Shown here: piece by piece, positions 1 to 7,143 of the stretch
Position numbering within the stretch: position 1 is the stretch's first letter
Layout: the number at the start of each line of letters is the position of its first letter
NCBI GenBank assembly: GCA_949286165.1
Contig: CASDZK010000030.1
Span: 1-46,496, forward strand
Length of the DNA stretch: 46,496 nt
Direction: 5' to 3'
DNA from: an uncultured Alistipes sp.
Lineage (GTDB): Bacteria > Bacteroidota > Bacteroidia > Bacteroidales > Rikenellaceae
Position numbers and translations under genes: made by a program
The notes under the pieces: generated by a model
Database searches by the model: none
Told to the model about the DNA's origin: nothing
What the model saw: the letters and a program-made list of their open reading frames with translations, nothing else

Positions 1-624
1 TACCGGCACCTGTATCCGCATGATTCCGGCTTCGTATATGTCAATCAATACCAGCGTTTTCCCAACGATTCTACTTTTTTATGTTTTACGGATTCTTTGG
101 GTAATGTCGTCAAAGAGTTGAAAGAGCCGAGCGAAGAGAGATTGAATCCGGATGAAAGAGAAATAATAGGAGAATTAGAGCTTCGAATAATCTTTTCTAC
201 CGACGACAAATTATTGCTGATGAAAAGCTACAACGATACACTGTTTCGGATTACGAAAGAACAGACCATCGAACCGTATTTGATTCTGCATAGGGGAAAA
301 TATGCGCCTTCTTTAAAAGATAAGGATAAGACAACCATAGGTCCTTCGAATTATAAAGAGATCGGACCGTATTCTATCATCCGATCTGGCGTATTTCAAA
401 TATGGAATCGTGAGACGGGAACACTCGTTGCCATGAGGCACTTTAATGTGGGCAATAATATAAAATATCGTCTCCCCGATAATCGGCTTATTACCGTATA
501 TTTTCAGTCGATTCAAAACGGGAAATTTGTTTTTCTACCGCGACTTGAAGAGATATACGAATATCTGAATCTCAAGGAAGACGACAATCCCGTATTGATG
601 ATCGCCGATTTGAAAGAAGATTAA
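1..624 (+). CDS. 6-bladed beta-propeller family protein, 3' part only
   Basis: The frame is open from base 1, so the gene begins upstream of the window and only the last 207 codons are seen. A TTG codon at 97 could be read as a start, but the uninterrupted upstream reading frame argues against it. The sequence has the pattern of Bacteroidota 6-bladed beta-propeller proteins (BF3164/DUF5128-like): 'YNDTLFRI' followed by 'IEPYLILHRGKY', then beta-strand pairs ending in acidic/hydrophobic turns. Members are usually secreted or lipid-anchored; the N-terminus that would show this is missing. No catalytic residues are evident. It lies 54 bp upstream of the cysteine-rich peptide gene in the same direction, and such propeller genes often accompany small GG-leader or NVEALA-type peptides in this phylum (recalled knowledge). 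A role in peptide handling is inference. Confidence 0.6.
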   Translation, partial: YRHLYPHDSGFVYVNQYQRFPNDSTFLCFTDSLGNVVKELKEPSEERLNPDEREIIGELELRIIFSTDDKLLLMKSYNDTLFRITKEQTIEPYLILHRGKYAPSLKDKDKTTIGPSNYKEIGPYSIIRSGVFQIWNRETGTLVAMRHFNVGNNIKYRLPDNRLITVYFQSIQNGKFVFLPRLEEIYEYLNLKEDDNPVLMIADLKED

Positions 625-678
625 CCAACGCATTCCTGCTTATGGGAATGTAAATATTAACTTAATAACTTTTTAATC

Positions 679-966
679 ATGAAGCCATTAAAATTTAAAG
701 ACGTATCCCCGGATCGGATTCTGGATTACGATGCCATGAGTAAAATCAGAGGCGGAATCGATGACGAATACGGTGGTGTAGGAATGGGAACTTGCGGTAT
801 CAAGTACACGATCGATAATTTTCAAACAGTTATTCTTTGTAATATGAGCCAAGAACGCATAAAGGAGACAGCTGAACTTTTAGTAGAGTCAAATGTGCCT
901 TATTGGTGGTGCTGTGACAGTTGTCCCACCACTTCCTATTGCGGAAACGGTTCCGACGGATATTGA
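679..966 (+). CDS. Cysteine-rich peptide precursor with double-glycine leader
   Basis: A 95-aa precursor. Residues 1-26 form a leader ending in 'MSKIRGG', the classic double-glycine site cut by C39 peptidase-containing ABC exporters. The predicted 69-aa core is glycine- and acid-rich and holds six cysteines: C39, C54, C78, C79, C82 and C88, four of them in the aromatic C-terminal tail around 'YWWCCDSC'. An even number of cysteines next to a VKOR/thioredoxin oxidase suggests up to three disulfides; this is inference. The leader resembles the Bacteroidales GG natural-product leaders (TIGR04149-like), but I recognise no named family in the core. Start is the ATG at 679. A strong palindrome 14 bp after the stop separates it from the oxidase gene. 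The exporter/peptidase is not in the window and may lie upstream. Confidence 0.75.
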   Translation: MKPLKFKDVSPDRILDYDAMSKIRGGIDDEYGGVGMGTCGIKYTIDNFQTVILCNMSQERIKETAELLVESNVPYWWCCDSCPTTSYCGNGSDGY

Positions 967-980
967 TTCCCTTTGTTTTT

Positions 981-1015
981 ATCTGTTTCCCGAAATTTCG
1001 GGAAACAGATTTTTT
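981..1015 (+). terminator. Perfect 30-nt palindrome plus T-run (terminator/attenuator)
   Basis: The arm ATCTGTTTCCCGAAA (981-995) is followed immediately by its exact reverse complement (996-1010), then TTTTT (1011-1015). As RNA the central bases would form a small loop on a long stem. It sits between the peptide gene stop (966) and the oxidase start (1029). It probably ends most transcripts after the short peptide gene and lets a minority read through, a common way to express a precursor more highly than its processing proteins. A protein-binding role for the perfect palindrome is not excluded. Confidence 0.8.
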
Positions 1016-1028
1016 AAGAAACTTACCG

Positions 1029-2618
1029 ATGTCTAAAAACAGAAAACTACTGACCCATAATGCGGAAACCGTGCTGAAACTTTTATTGATGCGGTTAGAA
1101 ATTCCGTATTCATCCGCTTGGGAAAGAGAACATGAAGAACATCCCGATTATCCCAGTTTCCTGTCTTTTCATCAGTTATTAAAGAAACATGGGGTGGAAA
1201 GCGCTGTCTTGCAACCCGATTTCGACTTGTTGAAACGACTGCCCGCCCCGTTTGCAATTCATATACGGCCGCAACCGAACGAAGGTATGTTTCTGTTAGC
1301 GGACCATATAGACGATGAACATCTCTATTTTATCAATGAAAAAAACGAGATAGAGACCAATCCGACAGAATACATTAAACAGGTGTGGTCCGGTTATGTA
1401 TTGATAGTCAACCGGGAAAAAATAAATGTAGAACGCCCCTCGCTTTCCGAAAAAACAGTGCGATGGCTGACGGATTACAAATCGGTTTTGACGATTGCGG
1501 TGTTTTCGGCGATTATCATCGGCCTGCTCGTCACGATGTCCGGAGAAGTTCCGGTTTTCCGCTATTTATTCTGCGGGTGTTTTCTGGCCGGATTAGCCGT
1601 ATCGGTATTGTTATTGGTCCGCTTATTCGACAAACATAATCCCTTTGTGCAAAAGTTGTGTCATTCGGCAAAGTCTGCCAAGGCCGACTGTTCTTCCGTG
1701 CTGGATTCCGATGCAGCCTATTTTTTAGGCATTTTTTCGTGGAGCGAAATAGGATTCGTCTATTTCTTTTATCTATTCTGGGCTGTATTGATCGGCGGAG
1801 AAACCGGTCTGGCTTTGGCTGTCGGATGCAGTCTGCTCGCTTTCCCGTACGTGTTCTACTCCATCGGTTACCAATGGTTCGTCAGTCGCAAATGGTGTCG
1901 GTTATGTTTAGCGACTCAGGCGGTATTGCTCCTTTCGTTCGTAACGGCCTTATTCGCGTGGAAAACAGTCGCTCCCGAAATATGGTCGGTTCGTGCGCTT
2001 GTCTGGTTCTGTCTGACCGGGCTGGCTGCCGCACTCGTTTATGCTTTGATAAAACCGATGATTGCCGCTTATCTGGAAAACAGAATGCTGGTCAGACGAT
2101 ACCGATGGTTGAAACACGCCCCTGTTGTCAAAGAATCGCTTTTTTCCGTCCAGCCGGAACTGAATCCATCCGAATTGAAACGAATCGTACTGTATCCGCA
2201 GGGAAAACAGTCCGTTACCGCCATCGTGAATACGACATGCCAACCTTGCATGCAGGAGATAAAACGACTTACGGAAATGTTTCGGAATAAAACGGAAACC
2301 CGTCTGGAAATTATTTTCTTTTTGAGGGAACAGGATGAGCGGGCGATGAATGCCGCCGTTTATTTGTGGGAACGTTATGAAAATGATCCGGAACATTTTA
2401 TCGACGTATTGGCGGATTACGCAACGCACTACCCTGCCGTTTCGGTATGGAATGAAAGGAAAGAGGGCATCCGAGATTCCGCTATTCGGGAAATGATAAG
2501 ACAACAGCAAACCTGGTGTTACGAACGACGGATTGCTTCTACCCCCATGTTGTTGTTCAATTATAAAAAACCGCCATATTTTTACGAAATATCCGACTTG
2601 GATTACATGTGCAATTAA
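1029..2618 (+). CDS. VKOR-thioredoxin membrane oxidase with degenerate C39-like N-terminus
   Basis: A 529-aa protein starting at ATG 1029; the open frame continues upstream but would overlap the peptide gene and palindrome. Residues ~5-126 look like a C39 peptidase fold ('HPDYPSFLSFHQLLKKHGVE', 'WSGYVLIV') but lack the catalytic Cys, and the position expected for His reads 'MFLLAD'. Residues ~150-345 form the VKOR bundle with about six membrane spans, the loop pair C211 and C221, and active-site C290-x2-C293 ('WCRLC'). Residues ~385-525 are a thioredoxin fold with C404-x2-C407 ('TTCQPC') and a likely cis-proline at 505-506 ('STPM'). VKOR proteins pass electrons from a thioredoxin partner to quinone, which makes disulfides. 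The natural substrate here would be the cysteine-rich peptide just upstream (inference). Confidence 0.85.
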   Translation: MSKNRKLLTHNAETVLKLLLMRLEIPYSSAWEREHEEHPDYPSFLSFHQLLKKHGVESAVLQPDFDLLKRLPAPFAIHIRPQPNEGMFLLADHIDDEHLYFINEKNEIETNPTEYIKQVWSGYVLIVNREKINVERPSLSEKTVRWLTDYKSVLTIAVFSAIIIGLLVTMSGEVPVFRYLFCGCFLAGLAVSVLLLVRLFDKHNPFVQKLCHSAKSAKADCSSVLDSDAAYFLGIFSWSEIGFVYFFYLFWAVLIGGETGLALAVGCSLLAFPYVFYSIGYQWFVSRKWCRLCLATQAVLLLSFVTALFAWKTVAPEIWSVRALVWFCLTGLAAALVYALIKPMIAAYLENRMLVRRYRWLKHAPVVKESLFSVQPELNPSELKRIVLYPQGKQSVTAIVNTTCQPCMQEIKRLTEMFRNKTETRLEIIFFLREQDERAMNAAVYLWERYENDPEHFIDVLADYATHYPAVSVWNERKEGIRDSAIREMIRQQQTWCYERRIASTPMLLFNYKKPPYFYEISDLDYMCN

Positions 2619-2629
2619 ACGGGAGCTCT

Positions 2630-3616
2630 ATGAAAGAACAACGGAAAAGAAATATCGTCCCGTTTTCCCGGCAGGAACGAATCAACCATGCCTTGCTGCT
2701 ATTCAGCGGATTTTTGGGACAGCCGGGGTTGGCGTCGGGACAGACCGGAATCGCCCTTTACCTGTATTATTTTTCGCGTTATGCCGGAGATCCGCTTTAT
2801 GCCGAATTTGCGGAAGAGCTGTTGGACGACGTGTCCGACGCGTTGCATACCGGAATGCCTGTGGATTTTTTGTACGGTACCACCGGGATCGGTTGGGCTG
2901 TGGATCACTTGATACGCAACGGCTTTGTTTCCGGAAACAGGGATGAAATATTGGCGGCATTCGACGACATGATAGAGCGGCAACTGCATGTGACGGCCGG
3001 TTCCGTATCTGTATGGACAGGAGCGTTGGTTTACTACGATGCGAGAATGCAAAAAAAGGAGCGACGGGATAAGGATGTAATCGCCCGTTTGGAGCGGGGG
3101 AAAACACGAGCTGTTTATGAATTGTCGCGCATGATCGATGAACAGGGGGTACGGCTTCCCGGTTCGGAATTCGATTTTGCCTATCCGTACGTCTGGATAT
3201 TGCATATTCTTGAAAAGACGATAGGCAGAGGGGCGGAAGAACGTATGGCGGTCAGGTTGCGTGAAAAGATCCGGGAAAAGTTGGAGAGGTTGATAACCGG
3301 GCCGTTGGATCCTTGCAACCGTTGGCTGTTATGCCGGGTATTGCAGCGGGACGACGGCGATTTTCCTCCCCTTCCCGATTCGCTGGCCGTAAAAAACGGT
3401 CGTGCGGGAATGGTATTGGCGGCCTCTCTCTTCGTTTCCGGGAAGTCTTTCATAGAGCATGAAATCGATTTGTCCGGCACGGGACGCGACAATAACCGGC
3501 ATGCGGGATATCCGTTGCCGAATCTGCCGGAACCGGAAAGGTTCGGGTTATTGAACGGTATTGCGGGAATCGGCCTCGCTCTCCTCGTACAACAGCATGT
3601 CGGACGAGGATTGTGA
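2630..3616 (+). CDS. LanC-like protein, zinc ligands not recognisable
   Basis: A 328-aa protein. I chose ATG 2630 because GGGAG lies 4 nt upstream; a GTG at 2609 would overlap the oxidase gene by 10 bp. It carries LanC-type repeats in order: 'SGQTGIALYLYYF' (37-49), 'YGTTGIGWAVDHL' (82-94), 'NGRAGMVLA' (256-264) and 'GLLNGIAGIGLALL' (306-319), as expected for an alpha/alpha toroid. LanC cyclases bind zinc through Cys...Cys-His; the only cysteines here are C229 and C235, not in that arrangement, so cyclase activity is doubtful. No LanB or LanM dehydratase is in the window. It follows the oxidase by 11 bp and is almost certainly co-transcribed. It may bind or chaperone the peptide (inference). 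The 3' end overlaps the convergent glycosidase gene by 69 bp. Confidence 0.75.
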   Translation: MKEQRKRNIVPFSRQERINHALLLFSGFLGQPGLASGQTGIALYLYYFSRYAGDPLYAEFAEELLDDVSDALHTGMPVDFLYGTTGIGWAVDHLIRNGFVSGNRDEILAAFDDMIERQLHVTAGSVSVWTGALVYYDARMQKKERRDKDVIARLERGKTRAVYELSRMIDEQGVRLPGSEFDFAYPYVWILHILEKTIGRGAEERMAVRLREKIREKLERLITGPLDPCNRWLLCRVLQRDDGDFPPLPDSLAVKNGRAGMVLAASLFVSGKSFIEHEIDLSGTGRDNNRHAGYPLPNLPEPERFGLLNGIAGIGLALLVQQHVGRGL

Positions 3617-4960
3617 ATCATCGACCGTTTCGAATCCCAATTTCCGCAAACCGGCCTGTACGTCGGGATGGCTCATAAAAAGCCGCCACAGCAATCCCGA
3701 ACGGTAGTTTTCGATCATCACGGCAATAGGTCCCTGGTCAATGGCCAGGTAACGTTTGGGATACCATTCGTCGTTTTCACTGAAAGCGTCGTAAAACCCG
3801 TAGGGACCGAACAACTTATAGCCTTGACCGAACATGTACAACAAGACGTCGATGGATTCTCCCGGAGTATAAACGATAGAAGAAAGGGCGGCCGTAGGGG
3901 CAATCACGCCTTTGTCCATCTGTTCGTTAGGCGCATGGGCGGCATATCCCCCGATGGAATAACTGGCGGTCAGTCCCCAGCATTCCGAAAAATACCCGAT
4001 ATATTTTTTCGGATTCCGAATACAATAGGCCCGGTTCGCCAGCGTATAGTTTTTCATTTCTTGAAAGTAATCGTTGCAAAAAGTATCTCTCAGGCCCCTC
4101 GGATCGAGCCCTAAAAATGAATAATGCGCCCAAAATAAAGGTCCTGCTTGCGTTCCTTGGTAACGAAAATGCAAAGGAATATTTTCGACGCTGTGCGGAG
4201 AAACGATTTTTCCGTTTTCCGCCCATCCTTCGCGGTACACTTCCGGCCGGATTCCGTGCGTAGGCGAGGAAGCGGCCAGAATATACATGATTAAACATTC
4301 GTTGAATCCCCGGACCGGAAAATTCATTTCCCAGCCGTATTCGGGGCTCCAATGCCAATAAAGGACGTTTTGACCATTGCAATACCATTGCCAATCCACT
4401 TCGCGCCATAGCTTGTCGATACGGTCGGCCAATCGCCGTTCCCGTTCGGTTCCGTCGACGTAGTATTGATGAACGGCCAACAGCCCCTGCATCAAGAAGG
4501 CGGTTTCCACCAGATCGCCTCCGTTATCTTTCTTCCCGAACGGTTTTACCCGACCGGTGTCGCCATACCACCAATGCGGGCAAGCTCCTTTGAAACGATC
4601 GGCTTTTTCCAGAAAAGAAACGATGCGTTCCATGCGTTCCAATCCTTCGGTGCGGGAAACGTAACCGCGGTCTATGCCTGCCAATATGGCCATGATTCCG
4701 AATCCGCTGCCGCCGGAGGTAACGACGCGGCGGTCTTCTTCCGTGCCGCTGCCGTCGCAATGGATGCGTTCGAGCGCCAGTCCGCTGACCGGTTCCGCTC
4801 CGTCCCAGAAATAGAGAAACGTGCGATGTTGCACGGTATCCAGCAGCGTTTCTATTTTATAGAAAGTATGACGATTGTGGAGCCGCGAATACAATGCAGA
4901 GGAAAAAAGGATTATAAATAATAATATTGAATAAATTAACCTGGCTGAAATAAATTTCAT
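3548..4960 (-). CDS. GH144-like glycosidase (glycoamylase-like domain)
   Basis: A 470-aa protein with an N-terminal hydrophobic segment (residues ~7-24) consistent with a signal peptide or anchor. The body matches the 'putative glucoamylase' (PF10091/COG5368) fold now placed partly in GH144, whose characterised members cleave beta-1,2-glucans. Visible signatures are 'TFLYFWDGAEP', 'GGSGFGIMAILAGIDRGYV', 'ACPHWWYGDTGRVKPFGKKD', 'GGDLVETAFLMQGLL' and 'CWGLTASYSIGGY'. The length is normal for the family. It acts in the periplasm or at the outer membrane; exact substrate cannot be read. The C-terminal ~22 residues run through the 3' end of the LanC-like gene on the other strand. A short possible gene and a promoter lie upstream at 5077-5300. 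Confidence 0.85.
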   Translation of the reverse strand: MKFISARLIYSILLFIILFSSALYSRLHNRHTFYKIETLLDTVQHRTFLYFWDGAEPVSGLALERIHCDGSGTEEDRRVVTSGGSGFGIMAILAGIDRGYVSRTEGLERMERIVSFLEKADRFKGACPHWWYGDTGRVKPFGKKDNGGDLVETAFLMQGLLAVHQYYVDGTERERRLADRIDKLWREVDWQWYCNGQNVLYWHWSPEYGWEMNFPVRGFNECLIMYILAASSPTHGIRPEVYREGWAENGKIVSPHSVENIPLHFRYQGTQAGPLFWAHYSFLGLDPRGLRDTFCNDYFQEMKNYTLANRAYCIRNPKKYIGYFSECWGLTASYSIGGYAAHAPNEQMDKGVIAPTAALSSIVYTPGESIDVLLYMFGQGYKLFGPYGFYDAFSENDEWYPKRYLAIDQGPIAVMIENYRSGLLWRLFMSHPDVQAGLRKLGFETVDDSQSSSDMLLYEESEADSRNTVQ

Positions 4961-5076
4961 TCGGATATTGTAATTTATCAGTGAAAAAAATAATGAATCG
5001 ATCGGAAATAAATGCGCGTTTAATAAAACATGCTTGGAGGCAATGAAGAGGCTTTAGCCCGGATTGAGGAATGAGT

Positions 5077-5244
5077 TCATGGCGATTTTGAAATGGCGAT
5101 TGAAAAAACAGGTGTTGCGGTAACGAGAAGAGTGCGGCAATCAAGGTTTGAAATTACCGGCACGTGCCTAAATTCATAAACGGCCTTATTGAATGCAAAA
5201 TGGTCGAAAGCCGCCGTAGAATCGGCAAGAGGTATGTTTTTCAT
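5077..5244 (-). CDS. Possible small protein upstream of the glycosidase
   Basis: A 55-codon frame starting at ATG 5244 ('MKNIPLADSTAAFDHFAFNK'). The reason to list it is the promoter-like pair at 5269-5300, whose expected transcription start falls just upstream of this ATG. A GTG at 5265 in the same frame would sit at or before that start. It has no signal peptide, membrane segment or motif that I recognise, and one cysteine. It lies 116 bp upstream of the glycosidase, so it could be a leader gene, a fragment or chance. Confidence 0.25.
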   Translation of the reverse strand: MKNIPLADSTAAFDHFAFNKAVYEFRHVPVISNLDCRTLLVTATPVFSIAISKSP

Positions 5245-5268
5245 AAGTTTTTTGTTTTTATTCACAAG

Positions 5269-5300
5269 GCAAGATAAATAAAAAAACGTATGTTCCCAAA
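5269..5300 (-). promoter_or_regulatory. Candidate leftward promoter for glycosidase region
   Basis: On the minus strand TTTG (5300-5297) is followed 20 nt later by TATCTTGC (5276-5269), close to the Bacteroidota TTTG/TAnnTTTG consensus. The same TATCTTGC with 20-nt spacing occurs upstream of uvrA in this window. Confidence 0.4.
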
Positions 5301-5502
5301 CGAATCGAAATATATTTTACATAAATTTTTATTATTTGTCAGATTGTTTGAGAAGATGTTTTAGGATAGATATCCCGACCCTTAGTTCGTTTCGCAAGAA
5401 AACAGATACTGTTTCTTGGAACCGAAACAGGTTTTGTTTTATCTTTCGACAATCGCAGTCGCACAAATACGGTAAAAAAGGACATATTCCGTGAATATTT
5501 CC

Positions 5503-5510
5503 TACCTTTG
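5503..5510 (+). promoter_or_regulatory. -7 element of the iorA operon
   Basis: TACCTTTG matches the Bacteroidota -7 consensus TAnnTTTG, 36 bp upstream of the iorA ATG. No clear TTTG is found at the -33 position, so the operon may need an activator. Confidence 0.55.
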
Positions 5511-5546
5511 TAAAATTAGATGAATTTGTTTTACAAACCAGAATAA

Positions 5547-7142
5547 ATGAAAGAAAAAATTTTGCTTTTGGGCGACCAGGCGATAGCTTTAGGAGCGTTA
5601 CATGCCGGCATAAGCGGCGTGTATGCCTATCCCGGAACGCCCTCTACGGAAATTACGGAGTATATACAGGAGTCGTCGGAAGCGAATGCCAGGGGGGTAC
5701 ACCATCAATGGTGTACCAATGAAAAAACGGCGATGGAAGCGGCTCTCGGAATGTCTTATGTCGGTAAACGGGCATTGGTTTGCATGAAGCATGTGGGGAT
5801 GAACGTGGCTGCCGATGCTTTCGTAAACGCCGCCATGACGGGAACGAACGGAGGCGTGGTGGTGGTAGCGGCGGACGATCCGTCGATGCACTCTTCCCAG
5901 AACGAACAGGATTCCCGGTTTTACGGTAAATTCGCTTTCACTCCTATTTTGGAACCATCTTCCCAACAAGAAGCCTATGAAATGGTTCGTTACGGTTTTG
6001 AACTTTCTGAACGGGTCAAATTGCCCGTATTGATGCGCATTACTACCCGGATGGCCCATTCCCGGGCCGTAGTGGAAACGGCCGCTGCTGTCGAAGGGAT
6101 ACCTTCACTGCATTTTTCGGAAGATTTGTCGCGCTGGATTTTATTGCCGGTGCATGCCAAGCGCCGATACAATGAAATATTGGCGCAGCAGAGCGACTTG
6201 GAAAAACTGTCGGAAGAAGCGGGATATAACCGTTACCGGGCAGCCGGCAGGAAGGGCGTGGTAGCCTGTGGAATCGGATACAATTACCTGATGGAGAATT
6301 TTCCCGGCGAATGCGATCGAAGCGTCCTGAAAATCAGCCAATATCCGTTACCCAGGAAATTGTTGAAACAGTTGTTCGACGCTTGCGACGAAGTGCTGGT
6401 CCTCGAAGACGGACAACCGTTCGTAGAGGAGCAGTTGCGAGGCGTATTCGACGAAAGCGGAAAAATCAGGGGACGGTTAAGCGGAGAACTGCCCCGAACG
6501 GGCGAATTGACGCCGGAAAACGTGCGTTTGGCATTGGGCTTGTCTTCCGCCCGTCATTTCGAGCCGGCGGAAGAGGTCGTTCCCCGTCCGCCCGCCCTCT
6601 GTTCCGGATGCGGACATCGGGACGTGTACAACGCATTGAATGCGGTGGTTTCGGAATATGAGAATTACCGGATATTCAGCGATATCGGATGTTACACGTT
6701 AGGGGCCTTGCCGCCGTTCAGGGCGATCCATTCCTGCGTGGATATGGGAGCCTCCATTACCATGGCCAAAGGAGCGGCGGACGGAGGCCTGTTTCCCGCC
6801 ATCGCCGTTATCGGCGATTCTACTTTTACCCATTCGGGCATTACGGGACTACTGGATGCCGTAAACGCCAAAGCGAATATTACCGTAGTGATTTCCGACA
6901 ACCTGACGACCGCCATGACGGGAGGGCAGGATTCTGCCGGAACCAACAAGCTGGAGGCGATATGTTTGGGGATAGGCGTGGAACGGGAACATTTGCGCGT
7001 AGTGGTTCCCCTGCCCAAGAATATGCCGGAAATCACGGCCATTATCAAAGAAGAAATAGAATACAACGGGGTTTCGGTAATCATTCCGCGCCGGGAATGC
7101 ATACAAACCCTGAAACGAAACCTGAAGAAAAAGAACCGGTAA
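5547..7142 (+). CDS. iorA: Indolepyruvate:ferredoxin oxidoreductase, alpha subunit
   Basis: A 531-aa subunit that decarboxylates aryl-pyruvates (indolepyruvate, phenylpyruvate and hydroxyphenylpyruvate) to aryl-acetyl-CoA with ferredoxin as acceptor. The N-terminal pyrimidine-binding domain has 'YPGTPSTEI' (28-36) and the C-terminal TPP domain has 'CSGCGHRD' (C352, C355) and 'GDST' (from 423) leading to 'SDN...TAMTGGQ'. Archaeal IorA proteins carry a C-terminal ferredoxin domain with two 4Fe-4S motifs; this one ends in a basic tail without those cysteines. First gene of a five-gene operon: iorB follows after 1 bp. Cytoplasmic. Confidence 0.93.
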   Translation: MKEKILLLGDQAIALGALHAGISGVYAYPGTPSTEITEYIQESSEANARGVHHQWCTNEKTAMEAALGMSYVGKRALVCMKHVGMNVAADAFVNAAMTGTNGGVVVVAADDPSMHSSQNEQDSRFYGKFAFTPILEPSSQQEAYEMVRYGFELSERVKLPVLMRITTRMAHSRAVVETAAAVEGIPSLHFSEDLSRWILLPVHAKRRYNEILAQQSDLEKLSEEAGYNRYRAAGRKGVVACGIGYNYLMENFPGECDRSVLKISQYPLPRKLLKQLFDACDEVLVLEDGQPFVEEQLRGVFDESGKIRGRLSGELPRTGELTPENVRLALGLSSARHFEPAEEVVPRPPALCSGCGHRDVYNALNAVVSEYENYRIFSDIGCYTLGALPPFRAIHSCVDMGASITMAKGAADGGLFPAIAVIGDSTFTHSGITGLLDAVNAKANITVVISDNLTTAMTGGQDSAGTNKLEAICLGIGVEREHLRVVVPLPKNMPEITAIIKEEIEYNGVSVIIPRRECIQTLKRNLKKKNR

Positions 7143-7143
7143 A

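Larger units (their letters stand above)
4961..5546. other. Intergenic region between divergent units
   Basis: This 586-bp stretch separates the leftward glycosidase from the rightward iorA operon. It holds a leftward promoter-like pair (5269-5300), a possible 55-codon reading frame (5077-5244) and the iorA -7 element (5503-5510). At 5396-5417 there is an imperfect hairpin (AAGAAAACAG, loop, CTGTTTCTT) without a T-run. In the remainder I see no gene, tRNA or repeat. Confidence 0.6.

Noticed and set aside
921..1028. Longer start for the VKOR protein at TTG 921
   Set aside because: It would overlap the peptide gene and run through the perfect palindrome; ATG 1029 gives the expected C39-like N-terminus.
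5301..5502. Riboswitch or small RNA upstream of iorA
   Set aside because: Only one weak hairpin is present and no known riboswitch core is recognisable.
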